NCBI GenBank assembly: GCA_028817435.1
Contig: JAPPPQ010000017.1
Span: 62,001-126,000 of the forward strand
Length of the DNA stretch: 64,000 bases
Source: Deltaproteobacteria bacterium
GTDB lineage: Bacteria > Myxococcota_A > UBA9160 > UBA6930
Direction: 5' to 3'
The notes beneath the pieces were generated by a model that worked only from the letters and a program-made list of their open reading frames with translations, was not told where the DNA came from and did not search any database. Both the position numbers and the translations under genes were made by a program. Positions 15,500 to 24,400 of this stretch are shown here, in pieces. Every line of letters begins with the position of its first letter. Position 1 is the first letter of the stretch.

Positions 15500-16867
15500 T
15501 CAGCCGCGCCCTTCCAGGGCCGCGTAGAGCCTGTCGCGGTCGGCGGCGAAGCGGCGGCCGGCAATCCAGAAGCAGGGAATGGCGGCGGCGGAGAGCACCG
15601 TGAAGCAGAGCAGCGTCCAGGTGTAGGGCTCGGCCACGCCGCTGCCGCGCAGCGCATCTGCCAGCAGGCCGCCGCCGGTAATGCCGATGCCCAGGCCCAC
15701 CAGATTGAGCATGAGAATGTAGAAGGCCACCACGCTGGCGCGGATCTGCGGCGGCGCGAGCTCTTGCACCGTCGAGAAAGTGGGGCCGTAGAAGCAGCCC
15801 AGCTGGAAGAAGCCCGAGACCACGCAGATCCAGAAGAAGAGGCTGTCCGGCGCAACCAGCCGGTAGGCAATGCCCACCGGCGTGAGCAGCAGGGTGATCC
15901 AGAACAGGAACATGGGGCGGCCCTGGCCGGTGACTTCCTGCCATTTATCCCCCGCCCAGCCGCCGAAGAGATTGCCCGCCACCCCGGCGAACACGGCGAT
16001 CCAGCCGGTGCGCTGCGCGATGAATTCGCGCTCGAAGCCGCGCTCGTCCGCAAACCAGAGCTGGTCGAAGGCCGCCGCGCCGAGAATGAAGTGCGCGGCC
16101 ACGCCCCCCGCCATGGTGAAGACCAGCGCCCGCGAATTGGAGAGCGCCTGCAGCAGCGTGTTCAGAATTTCCCGGAAGCTCTGGCGCGGCGGCGCGTCCG
16201 GCGGCGCCACGGGCATGGCGGGAAGCTGTGCATCGGTGGCGTGGCTGCGGCGCGGCGTTTCGCGCACCAGCAGCATGACCGCGGCCAGCGCCACGCCCAC
16301 CGCGCCGAGCAGGTAAAAGCAGTTGCGCCAGCCGTCGCCCTCTTCGGCCGTCCAGCCGTCAATGGCGGGGGCCAGGTATCCGGCCACCAGCAGGCTGGCG
16401 CCCACGCCAATGGGCACGCCCTGGTAGTAGAAGCCCGCCGCAAAGCCCAGCCGTTTGGGCGGGAAGCGATCTGCCAGCATGGACATGGAGGCGGGAGTCA
16501 TGACCGATTCGCCCACGCCAATGAGGGCGCGCGGCAATGCCAGGGTGACGAAGTTGCGCGCCATTCCCGAGACCGCCGTCAGTGCGCTCCACAGCGCCAG
16601 CGCCCCCGCCACCAGCCGCGGCCGATGCACCATATCTGCCAGCGCCCCGGCAAAAAGCCCCATGACCGAGTAGAACAAAATGAAGGCGAAGCCCGTGAGA
16701 AACCCGAACTCCGTATCCGAAAGCTCCAGCGCCGGCTTGATCCAGTTGGCAAAGCTCGCCAGAAGCTGCCGATCCACAAAGTTCATCACATTCAGCAGCG
16801 TCAAAAACCCCAAAAACGCCACATTCCGCGCCTCCACCCGCTCTCCGCCTGTCACCGCAGTGTTCAT
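15500..16867 (-). CDS. MFS transporter, spinster-like
   Basis: 455 residues with about 12 membrane helices. The first helix pair contains NVMNFVDRQLLASF, and the loop between helices 2 and 3 (AGALADMVHRPRL) carries the family's D-x3-R/K motif. LPRALIGVGESVMTPASMSMLADRFP resembles the spinster-like subfamily (ARIGVGEA...P), whose bacterial members export or import diverse organic acids, lipids or aromatic compounds. Substrate cannot be predicted. A hydrophilic loop of about 45 residues separates the two six-helix halves. The ATG at 16867 has a GAGGAGG Shine-Dalgarno sequence just upstream. It lies between tRNA-Lys and the defence cassette and is transcribed in the same direction as the cassette, with an 85-base gap. 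Confidence 0.88.
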   Translation of the reverse strand: MNTAVTGGERVEARNVAFLGFLTLLNVMNFVDRQLLASFANWIKPALELSDTEFGFLTGFAFILFYSVMGLFAGALADMVHRPRLVAGALALWSALTAVSGMARNFVTLALPRALIGVGESVMTPASMSMLADRFPPKRLGFAAGFYYQGVPIGVGASLLVAGYLAPAIDGWTAEEGDGWRNCFYLLGAVGVALAAVMLLVRETPRRSHATDAQLPAMPVAPPDAPPRQSFREILNTLLQALSNSRALVFTMAGGVAAHFILGAAAFDQLWFADERGFEREFIAQRTGWIAVFAGVAGNLFGGWAGDKWQEVTGQGRPMFLFWITLLLTPVGIAYRLVAPDSLFFWICVVSGFFQLGCFYGPTFSTVQELAPPQIRASVVAFYILMLNLVGLGIGITGGGLLADALRGSGVAEPYTWTLLCFTVLSAAAIPCFWIAGRRFAADRDRLYAALEGRG

Positions 16868-16952
16868 AAAGCCTCCTCTTGTCAGTATTCGCTGGATTCG
16901 TAATGTGCTCGCTCACCTTTAGCAGGGGATTTTTCAGAGTCGTTACCTATGC

Positions 16953-18773
16953 CTACGACGAAGAGGAGCCAATGACTTTGTCAACCTCGTTCTGAATCTT
17001 CTTGATATGCTTCTTTGTGAGTTGAGTGGCCTCCTTTATGACAGCTTCCTTCAATTCGGCGAGACTCAGCTTACCGTCCTCCATAAGGACGGGCCGGACT
17101 TGCTTTTTGTATCCCCTGAAAATTGTGGTGGAAAGCTTGTCCAGCACGCCATCTAGCACGCCGTCTTCCGGGTCTCGCAAGTTTTCCTCGCGCAGTTCTC
17201 CGCGCGAGAGTGCGTAAGCGGCGATGAACAATTTCACGAATGCTCCGAACGCATCTCCAGCCTTTTCAAGCCTGTAATTGACCACCGCCTCGTTATGGTC
17301 CTCTATCACATGTCGCAAAAGCCGTTGGCGCTTTCGGGAATCGGTTCCCAGATAGCCATTGTCATAGGCATGGTTCAACGATTCGGTGAACCACATTGCG
17401 TATTCAAGCCAACTCACTTGCCCCCCTCGCAAAGCAACCAAACAGTCTCGCAAATCCTCATCTCCGAAGGCAGACATGACACCTCGCATTCCAATCTCCA
17501 TTCCGAACGGATACGGGATATCCTTCTTCAGATCAGCCATCTTTTTCTGTGATGCAAGCAGAAGTTCTTCTATGTTCTCTTTGTTTGCCTCTTCACCTCG
17601 GTTGGATCCGAATCGGAGTTGGGACAGTGCATGCCGAGAAATGTCAGAATCGCTCTCCAGATCACTCTCGATTTGCCTGATTTCGGAGATGTAATCTCGC
17701 AATGGCTTGAAATTGCTCAAAAGGTGAACAATTCCGGGATTCAACCGGTCTTTTACCACCTTTCGGACCTCTTCGGCATCATCCAGAGACAAACTCTTTT
17801 TCATAAAAGCGTTCTTGACTGGATCTATGGGCTGAATAGCGAGGGCTGTCTCTTGCTTATCATCGTAATCCTCGCCGAGAATATAGTGTTTCATCCAGGC
17901 ATGAATCTCTTCTATCTTGAACAGAACCGGAGAGAATTCATTGTCACTTGCCTCCCGCCAATCATAAATAACGAGGGGAGGAATTGCATCGGATCGCATA
18001 TGAGGTTCGAGATCATCATTTTCGTGTGACATTTCCAATAGTTCTTGCACGCAGATTGCATTGATTTCGGAATCAGTCAACAGAATCTGACGTGCAATAG
18101 TCGGCTTCTTAGCCTCGCGATTGATATAGATGAAGACGTTACGAACCACGCCGAGAATAGATTGGTTCGGCCTTTCCTGCTGATCCATGGCACAGGAAAG
18201 GATAACCACAGGAATATTCCAATTTCGAATTCCTTCCGGCGAATCGCTGTCACGAGCAACGCGCCTCACTGCGGAAAGTCGATGCTGGCCATCGATCGCC
18301 ACCAATTTGGTTTTGGAGTCATTCCATTCAACTTGGCCATATGGAGAGTTCTTCATATGTCGGAATCGGTAGAGGTCACCGAACTTCCATTCCAGCCATT
18401 CTGTCTCCCCCTCAGGTTGCGAGGTTTGCGAAACCCTCCATATGGGCTTGTCTATCTCCTTTTCGGAAAAAGGCAGTATAGTTAGGGTCAATGGGCTGAA
18501 GAATTTGATCTGATCCGGGTTTCGCAAATAAGGGATGAGATCGTTCTTGACCCGGGCATTGTCCACATCCCGTTGGAAGAGATTTCGGACAGACCACCTC
18601 TCGCTTCCCGGGATGTCACTTATCAGGGTGGTCTTGTTATACAAATCGTCGGGGCTCATTGTCGTTTGCAGATAGAAAACGCAGATTCCTGCGCTCCATC
18701 CGAATTCTCCGTAAATTCCGGGCAACCGTTGGTTATAGGTAGGAGGGAGGGGGGGAAGTGCGGGCATGGCCAT
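16953..18773 (-). CDS. DGQHR-domain protein, DndB-like
   Basis: 606 residues. The key feature is LVAIDGQHRLSAVRR, in which residues 161-165 are the DGQHR signature of DndB, a protein of DNA phosphorothioation systems, and of related ParB-like proteins. Upstream lies a FFSPLTLTILPF segment typical of the same fold. DndB is usually about 360 residues; here a long helical C-terminal extension (roughly residues 330-606, ending in a lysine-rich helix) is added. In Dnd systems DndB binds the operon promoter and affects modification frequency, so a similar role is plausible but unproven. It is the last gene of the six-gene cassette, 24 bases after the GIY-YIG gene. Start ATG 18773 has AAGGAG 7 bases upstream. 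It is markedly more AT-rich than the neighbours. Confidence 0.75.
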   Translation of the reverse strand: MAMPALPPLPPTYNQRLPGIYGEFGWSAGICVFYLQTTMSPDDLYNKTTLISDIPGSERWSVRNLFQRDVDNARVKNDLIPYLRNPDQIKFFSPLTLTILPFSEKEIDKPIWRVSQTSQPEGETEWLEWKFGDLYRFRHMKNSPYGQVEWNDSKTKLVAIDGQHRLSAVRRVARDSDSPEGIRNWNIPVVILSCAMDQQERPNQSILGVVRNVFIYINREAKKPTIARQILLTDSEINAICVQELLEMSHENDDLEPHMRSDAIPPLVIYDWREASDNEFSPVLFKIEEIHAWMKHYILGEDYDDKQETALAIQPIDPVKNAFMKKSLSLDDAEEVRKVVKDRLNPGIVHLLSNFKPLRDYISEIRQIESDLESDSDISRHALSQLRFGSNRGEEANKENIEELLLASQKKMADLKKDIPYPFGMEIGMRGVMSAFGDEDLRDCLVALRGGQVSWLEYAMWFTESLNHAYDNGYLGTDSRKRQRLLRHVIEDHNEAVVNYRLEKAGDAFGAFVKLFIAAYALSRGELREENLRDPEDGVLDGVLDKLSTTIFRGYKKQVRPVLMEDGKLSLAELKEAVIKEATQLTKKHIKKIQNEVDKVIGSSSS

Positions 18774-18797
18774 TTAGCTTCTCCTTTTTGATTGCTT

Positions 18798-19442
18798 TCA
18801 CTGCAAGCTGAACGTAGGCTTGCAAACTCGCATCAGGACCTGCTCCACAACGAGCCGCAGGTCTTTGTCATTGAAGTTCTCATTGGCTTCCTGAGATGTT
18901 TGTATGCAAGCGAAAAGCAGGTCTTTCACTGTTAGAGAGAGGTTTATGTTGTTTTCTTTGCCTTCCTCTATTCGCTCATCGAAGCGCTGGCGAAATGCAG
19001 ACCGCTTGGATGTGTGCTGTTCGTATCGTAGCTTCAGGTTTTTGGTGTGCCCTATGTAAATAGGCGGCGTGTATATGGTTGCCTCCATTAGAGCGCGACT
19101 CAATGCTGCCTTCTGGATTTCGTTACCCATGACCATATCCCACTTTGTCTTCAATTGTGTGTCTGACTCTTGCTTTGCGTTGCGTTGCAAGCGGATATTC
19201 AATTCTTCCCAATTGAAGCTAGCAAGGGCTTCTCGATGGGGCCAGCCATCGGATTTCGAATCGTAGACTAGCAGCCAATTCATGGCGGTGAGGAGCTCGT
19301 CAATGTCCTCACTGTACATCCATAGAGGTATGAACCAAGCGTAGCACCCAGGAGCCTCAGGGATCTTGTGAACGGTCTCCTTTGTGTAGAAGCCAATTCG
19401 CGTTCCCACATTCTGCCAAATGTCAACTATTGAGGGGTTCAA
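18798..19442 (-). CDS. GIY-YIG nuclease-like protein with large insertion
   Basis: 214 residues. The GIY half is seen as APGCYAWFIP (residues 30-39) and the YIG half as PPIYIGHTKNLKLRYEQH (126-143), with the catalytic arginine candidate R139. In normal GIY-YIG domains the two strands are about 10 residues apart; here about 90 residues lie between them, mostly helical. The fold could be a permuted or inserted nuclease, or an inactive relative. In the cassette it would be the best candidate for a DNA-cleaving effector, which is inference. Start is TTG 19442 with a GGAG 8 bases upstream; no ATG fits better without losing the N-terminus. It follows the DndA-like gene by 15 bases and precedes the DGQHR gene by 24. 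Base composition is AT-rich like the DGQHR gene. Confidence 0.65.
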   Translation of the reverse strand: MNPSIVDIWQNVGTRIGFYTKETVHKIPEAPGCYAWFIPLWMYSEDIDELLTAMNWLLVYDSKSDGWPHREALASFNWEELNIRLQRNAKQESDTQLKTKWDMVMGNEIQKAALSRALMEATIYTPPIYIGHTKNLKLRYEQHTSKRSAFRQRFDERIEEGKENNINLSLTVKDLLFACIQTSQEANENFNDKDLRLVVEQVLMRVCKPTFSLQ

Positions 19443-19457
19443 GGAGGTTTCTCCGTT

Positions 19458-20657
19458 TCAGTTGCTGGAATTGTAGCGTAGATGTGCCACCGCGTCGCAG
19501 ATGTGATTGACGGCCCGATCTACCTCCTCCTCTGTGGTGGGCCGCCCAAAGGCGATTCGGAGCGTGGAATAGGCTTGGGCCTGTGTCAAGCCCAGAGCGC
19601 GCAAAACATGGGAGGGCTCGGGTGTGCCGCTGTGGCAGGCGGAGGCGGTGGAAAGGTCGAATTCGGGGAGGTTGGCAATCAGGGCGTCGGCGTCCACACC
19701 CTCAAAGGTCAGGGAGCTTGCGCCGGGCAGGCGGTTGTCTAGGGCGCCGTTGCGGGTGATACCGCCGAGCTTGCCGAGAAGCAGGGCCTCGAAGCGGTCC
19801 CGGAGGGCAGAGAGGCGCTGAGCGTCGTTGGGCTGCCGCTCGGCAGCGAGGCGAGCGGCCTCGCCGAATCCGACGATGGCAGCGGCGTTGGGCGTGCCTG
19901 GGCGCAACCCCTGCTCGTGGCCGCCACCGAAGCAGAGAGGCGCGACGGGCGCCCCGCGGGGGCCGCCGCGTAGCCACAGCGCGCCTATGCCCTTGGGGCC
20001 GTAGCACTTGTGGGCGCTGAGTGAGAGCAGATCAAAGCCGAGGGCCTCAATATCAAGCGGAAGCTTGCCGAGAGCCTGCGCGGCGTCGCTGTGGAGCAGT
20101 GCCCCGTGCTTTTGGGCGATTTCCGATACTTCGCGTAGCGGTTGAATGGTGCCAATCTCGTTGTTTGCGGCCTGTATCGAAACCAGCAGAGTGGTTTCGT
20201 CCACCAACTCTTCCAGAGCGCCGATGTCCAAGCGCCCATCCCGGTGCACCGGGCACAAGGCGATTTCGTAACCGCGTTTGGCGAGGTGGCCGCAGGGGGC
20301 GAGAACGGAGGGGTGCTCAATGGGGAGCGTCACGATGCGCCGCCGCAATTCGCCGCGCTCCTGCGCGGCGGTAGCGGCACCGAGGATGGCGATGTTGTTG
20401 CTCTCTGTGGCGCCGCTGCTGAAGATGATTTCCTCAGGGAGCGCCCCCACCGCTTCTGCGACCTGCTCTCGCGCTGCCTCAATGCTGCGGGCGGCGCGCT
20501 GTCCGGCAACGTGGGCGCTGGCCGGATTGGCAAACTCCTGCGCCTCGAAGCGCCGCATGAGCGCAGCGACGGCAGGGTCGCAGGGAGTCGAGGCGTGGTA
20601 ATCGAGGTAGATTCGCCGCGCCTTCCGGGCGTCGCTCACAGGTGACAGATCAGGCAT
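19458..20657 (-). CDS. cysteine desulfurase, DndA/IscS-like
   Basis: 399 residues, a PLP enzyme of the NifS/IscS class that would release sulfur from cysteine as an enzyme-bound persulfide. Visible are YLDYHASTP (residues 17-25), the GATESNN motif (82-88), NNEIGTIQP (165-173), the PLP lysine K217 in SAHKCYGPKG, and the mobile-loop cysteine C341 in SACHSGTPEPSHVL. The short loop and missing C-terminal IscU-binding tail fit DndA better than housekeeping IscS. No iscU, iscA or thiI lies nearby; instead it overlaps the DndC-like gene by 22 bases, so it most likely supplies sulfur for a DNA or nucleotide modification. Start ATG 20657 follows a GAGG element. Confidence 0.85.
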   Translation of the reverse strand: MPDLSPVSDARKARRIYLDYHASTPCDPAVAALMRRFEAQEFANPASAHVAGQRAARSIEAAREQVAEAVGALPEEIIFSSGATESNNIAILGAATAAQERGELRRRIVTLPIEHPSVLAPCGHLAKRGYEIALCPVHRDGRLDIGALEELVDETTLLVSIQAANNEIGTIQPLREVSEIAQKHGALLHSDAAQALGKLPLDIEALGFDLLSLSAHKCYGPKGIGALWLRGGPRGAPVAPLCFGGGHEQGLRPGTPNAAAIVGFGEAARLAAERQPNDAQRLSALRDRFEALLLGKLGGITRNGALDNRLPGASSLTFEGVDADALIANLPEFDLSTASACHSGTPEPSHVLRALGLTQAQAYSTLRIAFGRPTTEEEVDRAVNHICDAVAHLRYNSSN

Positions 20658-21448
20658 CCCTCTGCCTCGTCTTCCTCTAGCTCCGAGAAGCCAAAGGCTT
20701 GGGAAAGGTTGCGCGGTCGCCGACGGGCGGCAAGCCGTGCCCGGCGCTCGCTCTCGCGGCGCAAAATCTCGGCCTGCCGCGCCGGTCGCTCGAGTTGAGA
20801 AAGGCTCTCGTTCTGAACCCAAGTGTAGCCCTGTTCCTCTTTCTCGTATTGCTTAGCGAGATCAAAGAGATCCGGGTGGCGTTCGCGCAGCCGAACCCAC
20901 TCGCCCTTTTGCTGAAAGAAGCAGAAATAGCAGCCAGAGCGCGTGCGCCATTCGTAATAGCTCGGCATTCCCACACCGCTCTGTTCCAGGATTTTCAGCA
21001 CACCGCTCTTGTCCACGCCTTCGTCCTTGAACGGGAATATCGGCGTGATGTTCTCCTTGGTGGAAATGTAACCGCTGCGGTTCTCGTCGGCGCGGATGCC
21101 GACATACAGGAAAGTCGGATCGTCGCCGACATAGCGCTCGAAGGGCTCGATCTTGAGTTGGCGCGTGCACCAGCGCATTTTCGGAGAAGGCAGATAGCCG
21201 CCGTAGAGCTTCAGATAGTGGTCGAAGCCCCGCTCCTCGTGGCGTGAAGAGAGGCGCGTAATGGGCTGACCCAAATATGCCTCAATGCGTGCCAGGTATT
21301 CGTAGGTCTCGGGCAATTCCTTGTGGGTGTCGCAGAACAGATACTCGAATTCGAGATCGGGCCGGTTGTCGCGCATATAGAGGGCGAGGGCAGTGCTGTC
21401 CTTGCCTCCCGAGAGCATCATGATGTGGCGCGTCGCCTGATTGCTCAT
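20636..21448 (-). CDS. DndC-like PAPS-reductase-family sulfurtransferase (short form)
   Basis: 270 residues. The PP-loop SGGKDST (residues 13-19) marks the ATP-pyrophosphatase/PAPS reductase superfamily. The cysteines C94, C173 and C176 (SGCYFCF), possibly with C39, could hold an iron-sulfur cluster as in DndC. Canonical DndC is about 500 residues, so this is a compact version. The extreme C-terminus adds a second pair, C265-x2-C268 (GCLICHL), which may take part in sulfur relay. In Dnd and Ssp systems this protein uses sulfur from DndA/SspA and ATP to modify DNA; the same is inferred here. It overlaps the large ATPase gene by four bases (ATGA) and the DndA-like gene by 22. Confidence 0.8.
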   Translation of the reverse strand: MSNQATRHIMMLSGGKDSTALALYMRDNRPDLEFEYLFCDTHKELPETYEYLARIEAYLGQPITRLSSRHEERGFDHYLKLYGGYLPSPKMRWCTRQLKIEPFERYVGDDPTFLYVGIRADENRSGYISTKENITPIFPFKDEGVDKSGVLKILEQSGVGMPSYYEWRTRSGCYFCFFQQKGEWVRLRERHPDLFDLAKQYEKEEQGYTWVQNESLSQLERPARQAEILRRESERRARLAARRRPRNLSQAFGFSELEEDEAEGCLICHL

Positions 21449-24400
21449 GACTGTTCCTCCTCTGCGTTCTCTGACTGCACATTGGAAGCACGGGCCGCCA
21501 GCGCCAGCGCCATCAATTGGGAGCGCGGCGCCAGCCCGCTTTGCAGGGCGGTTTGGCGCAGCTTTTCTGCGAGCGCTGCTACGGGCGTCTGCTCCGCAGG
21601 CGAGCAGGCGATTACCGTCCGGTGGTCCTCCGCACCCGGCTCCAGCACGCCGATGCTCACAACCGTAGCGGCGGCGTCTCCCCCCGCGCCAGCGGCCAAT
21701 TCGGACAGAGTGTCGAGTTCCACCACCAACGCCCGCAGCCTCGGTGCGAATGCGTCCAGTTCCTCATCTCGCCAGTGGGAAGGGGGCTTGCCAGCAGACA
21801 CAGCGCGGGCTACTGCCTCGCGCCAGTCATGCCCATTCAACCCTGCGTCCCGTGCGGCCTCATTCAGCAACACTTTCAATTGCGGATCGCTGGCGTAACC
21901 GAGCAGGGGCCTCGCCCGCCTCTGCAACGCCCGTTGTAGTGCCAACCCCCGCTGCTTCAAGCCAAGGGCTTCCCGCATATGCTCTTCCACATCGTCCAGC
22001 AAGCTCGGAAACGCGCGCGTCAACTCCCGCACCGCAGCGCGCAGCGCTTTTGCGAAATCCTGCGTTCCCCGATTGGCGTTGAGGTCCACCTCGAGCGCGC
22101 TAGGCAGGTCTTCGAGCAGCAGCGCGCGCGGATCGGTTGCCGAGAGCAGCAGATCGCGCACGGCGAGGGCGCGGCCGCCCAAGTGCCGGGTGCGCCGGGT
22201 CCAGGGCGGCAAATCGGCGGCCATGCGAACGAGATCCTTGACGATTGCGAGCAGGCCGCGCGCGCCCTGCTTCTTTGACCGGAATTGAGAGGCAAGCGCC
22301 TCAATTACCCGGCGCTCTCGTGGTGCGAGGTGATACGAGCGGATATCGAAGGTCTCGGGGCGGCGTGCCAACCGTTCCAGGGTTTCGATGCCGACTTCGG
22401 GGATGAAGACGCCGTCTTCGTAGAGAGCCACTTCCTCACCCTTGACCTGCAACATCACGGTAATCAGAACCGGGAGAGGCCCGGCCCGCAGGCCGAAGGG
22501 GGGCGCTTGCAGTTGCGCGATCAGTTCTGACAAGGGCCGCCGCTCGCGCCGGGCCTTCTTCAGGAAGTCTTCAATTGCGCACCAGACAGGCTTCCACGGG
22601 GATTTGGTGTGTGCGAGTCCTCGTAGGCGGAAACTGGCCCCAGTGCTTTTGGCGTGGAAACCGCCCGCAGCAAGCAGCGATTGGTAAATGCTGTATTCCG
22701 GCGGATAGCCCTCAATGCCAAGGTTTTTCAGGTGGGCGTTGCAGACCATGTATTCGAGGAGCTTGCGCCGCGCCCCCGCTGCCGCAGACGACAGGTTGTG
22801 CCGGTTGATCAGTTCGTTATGCAGCGGCGGGGCTTCGCAAAAAACCTGTTCGCAGATCTTTGACAGCAGAGCCTGCAGTTCGCGCGGATGCTTCGGGTGG
22901 CGCACCCGGCCGCGCAGGAACCAGAGTGAAGCGCCCGGTTCCAACACATGGCCGGAGAGGCCAAGGGCCGCTCCGGCCGCAGACTCGAAATGTGCGCGGG
23001 CTGCGTCGATTCGTGCTGCGACTTCCTGCCGCGCAACCGGATCGCCTTCAAGCTCCGTCACATTGTCCCGCACCCTCTCCCAGCACTCCAATTCGTCGAG
23101 AGCCTCACCGAGCTCGCTCCCCGCCCGCGGCGCCGCAACCAGCACGGCCCCGCCCGCAGCGTTCATGCGGCTGACATCCCGCGCCCGCTCAGGCGAAACA
23201 GGCTTGTCGTCCACCAGGAACAGCACAATGCCATCGGCTTGTGTCGGCTCGTGCAGGGCGGCCTTGACGGAATCGTTGTCGGCTGCGGAAAGCCGGGGTT
23301 CGAAAAAGCGCAGCGTGCCAGTTCGGATGTAGTGCGCTCGGGCCACCAAGGGCCGCAGCTTGGCCGCTCGCTCAAGGCGCTGATGCAGGGCCTCACCGCT
23401 GCGCTCGCTGCGCGCCGCCTCGAAAGCGGCGTCGAGGTCCACATCCGACCCCTCCCACAACCCGAACGCCCCGCTGTGGCGATTGAAGACGACAATCGAT
23501 TCGCGCTTCAGCAGGTCGAGGGCGGCGTCGAAGTCGGCGCGGTCGGATGCATCCAGCGCAGCGCGCAGCGCCGCTTCGCTTGGCCGCAGCCCAGACGACT
23601 CACCGTATTTGGAGAGCAAGCCGATGCACTTGATCAGATCGCCTGCCAGCGGCGGCGCTTCGGCAGAGAGCCGGTCAAGGGAATGGCCGACTAGTGTCCA
23701 GCGGCGCGAATCTTGTCCGGTGAATGCCGCCATGCCGAGAGCCGATGACACATAGTCATACAGTTCGGGCAGCCCGTAGAGCGGTGCATTGCGCGGCGAG
23801 GCCGATTGGCGGCGCAGGAAATCCTGAAAGCCGTGGGGCTCGTGTCCACTCAGAAAGGCAAACAGAGAGCGCTCGTTCTGCGCAACCTTGCTGCGGAAAA
23901 GCGGCCACAAAATCAGTGCTGCCGCAGGGTGCAGAGGGAGACATGCACGCAGAGATTCCCGCAAAGCTCCCTTGCCGAACTCCTTGCGCAGCACAGGCGC
24001 GCGCAGAATGCGGTCAAAACGCCTCTTGTATGCGCGCCCGATTTCTCCATCAGAATCGAGCTTGGATTCGAGTGCGCGGCCAACGAGTTCGAGGAGTTGC
24101 TCGGAGGGCAGCGCAAAGGGAATGTCTCGGAAGCGCCCCTGCACCTTTTGCCATTCGGCGCGGCGTGCACCGGCGCCTTCGGCGATGTAATCCGCAAATC
24201 CCGTGTGCAGGATTGTGACAAACAACAGCGGGGATTCGCTGCGCGCCGCTGCTTCGGCGAGTTGCTGCAGAACGAACACATCCTCCCTGTGCCCTTTGGC
24301 CGAGGCGTATTCGAGATACTTGCCGAGTTCATCCACAATCAGCGCAATGCCGCCCGGTGCGCGGGTAGAGGCCAAGGTGAGCAGTTCTGCAACGGCGGCC

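Larger units (their letters stand above)
16930..19445. other. AT-rich segment within a GC-rich window
   Basis: The DGQHR and GIY-YIG genes use many A/T-ending codons and contain AT-rich runs (for example around 17800-18100), while genes on both sides use almost only G/C-ending codons. The change is abrupt near 19445, just upstream of the GIY-YIG gene, and near 16930, upstream of the MFS gene. This suggests that these two genes have a different, probably more recent, origin from the other four cassette genes. Confidence 0.7.

Noticed and set aside
19458-20657. The desulfurase as housekeeping IscS or tRNA thiolation enzyme
   Set aside because: It overlaps the DndC-like gene and lacks isc, thiI or mnmA neighbours; not excluded absolutely, but context favours the defence role.
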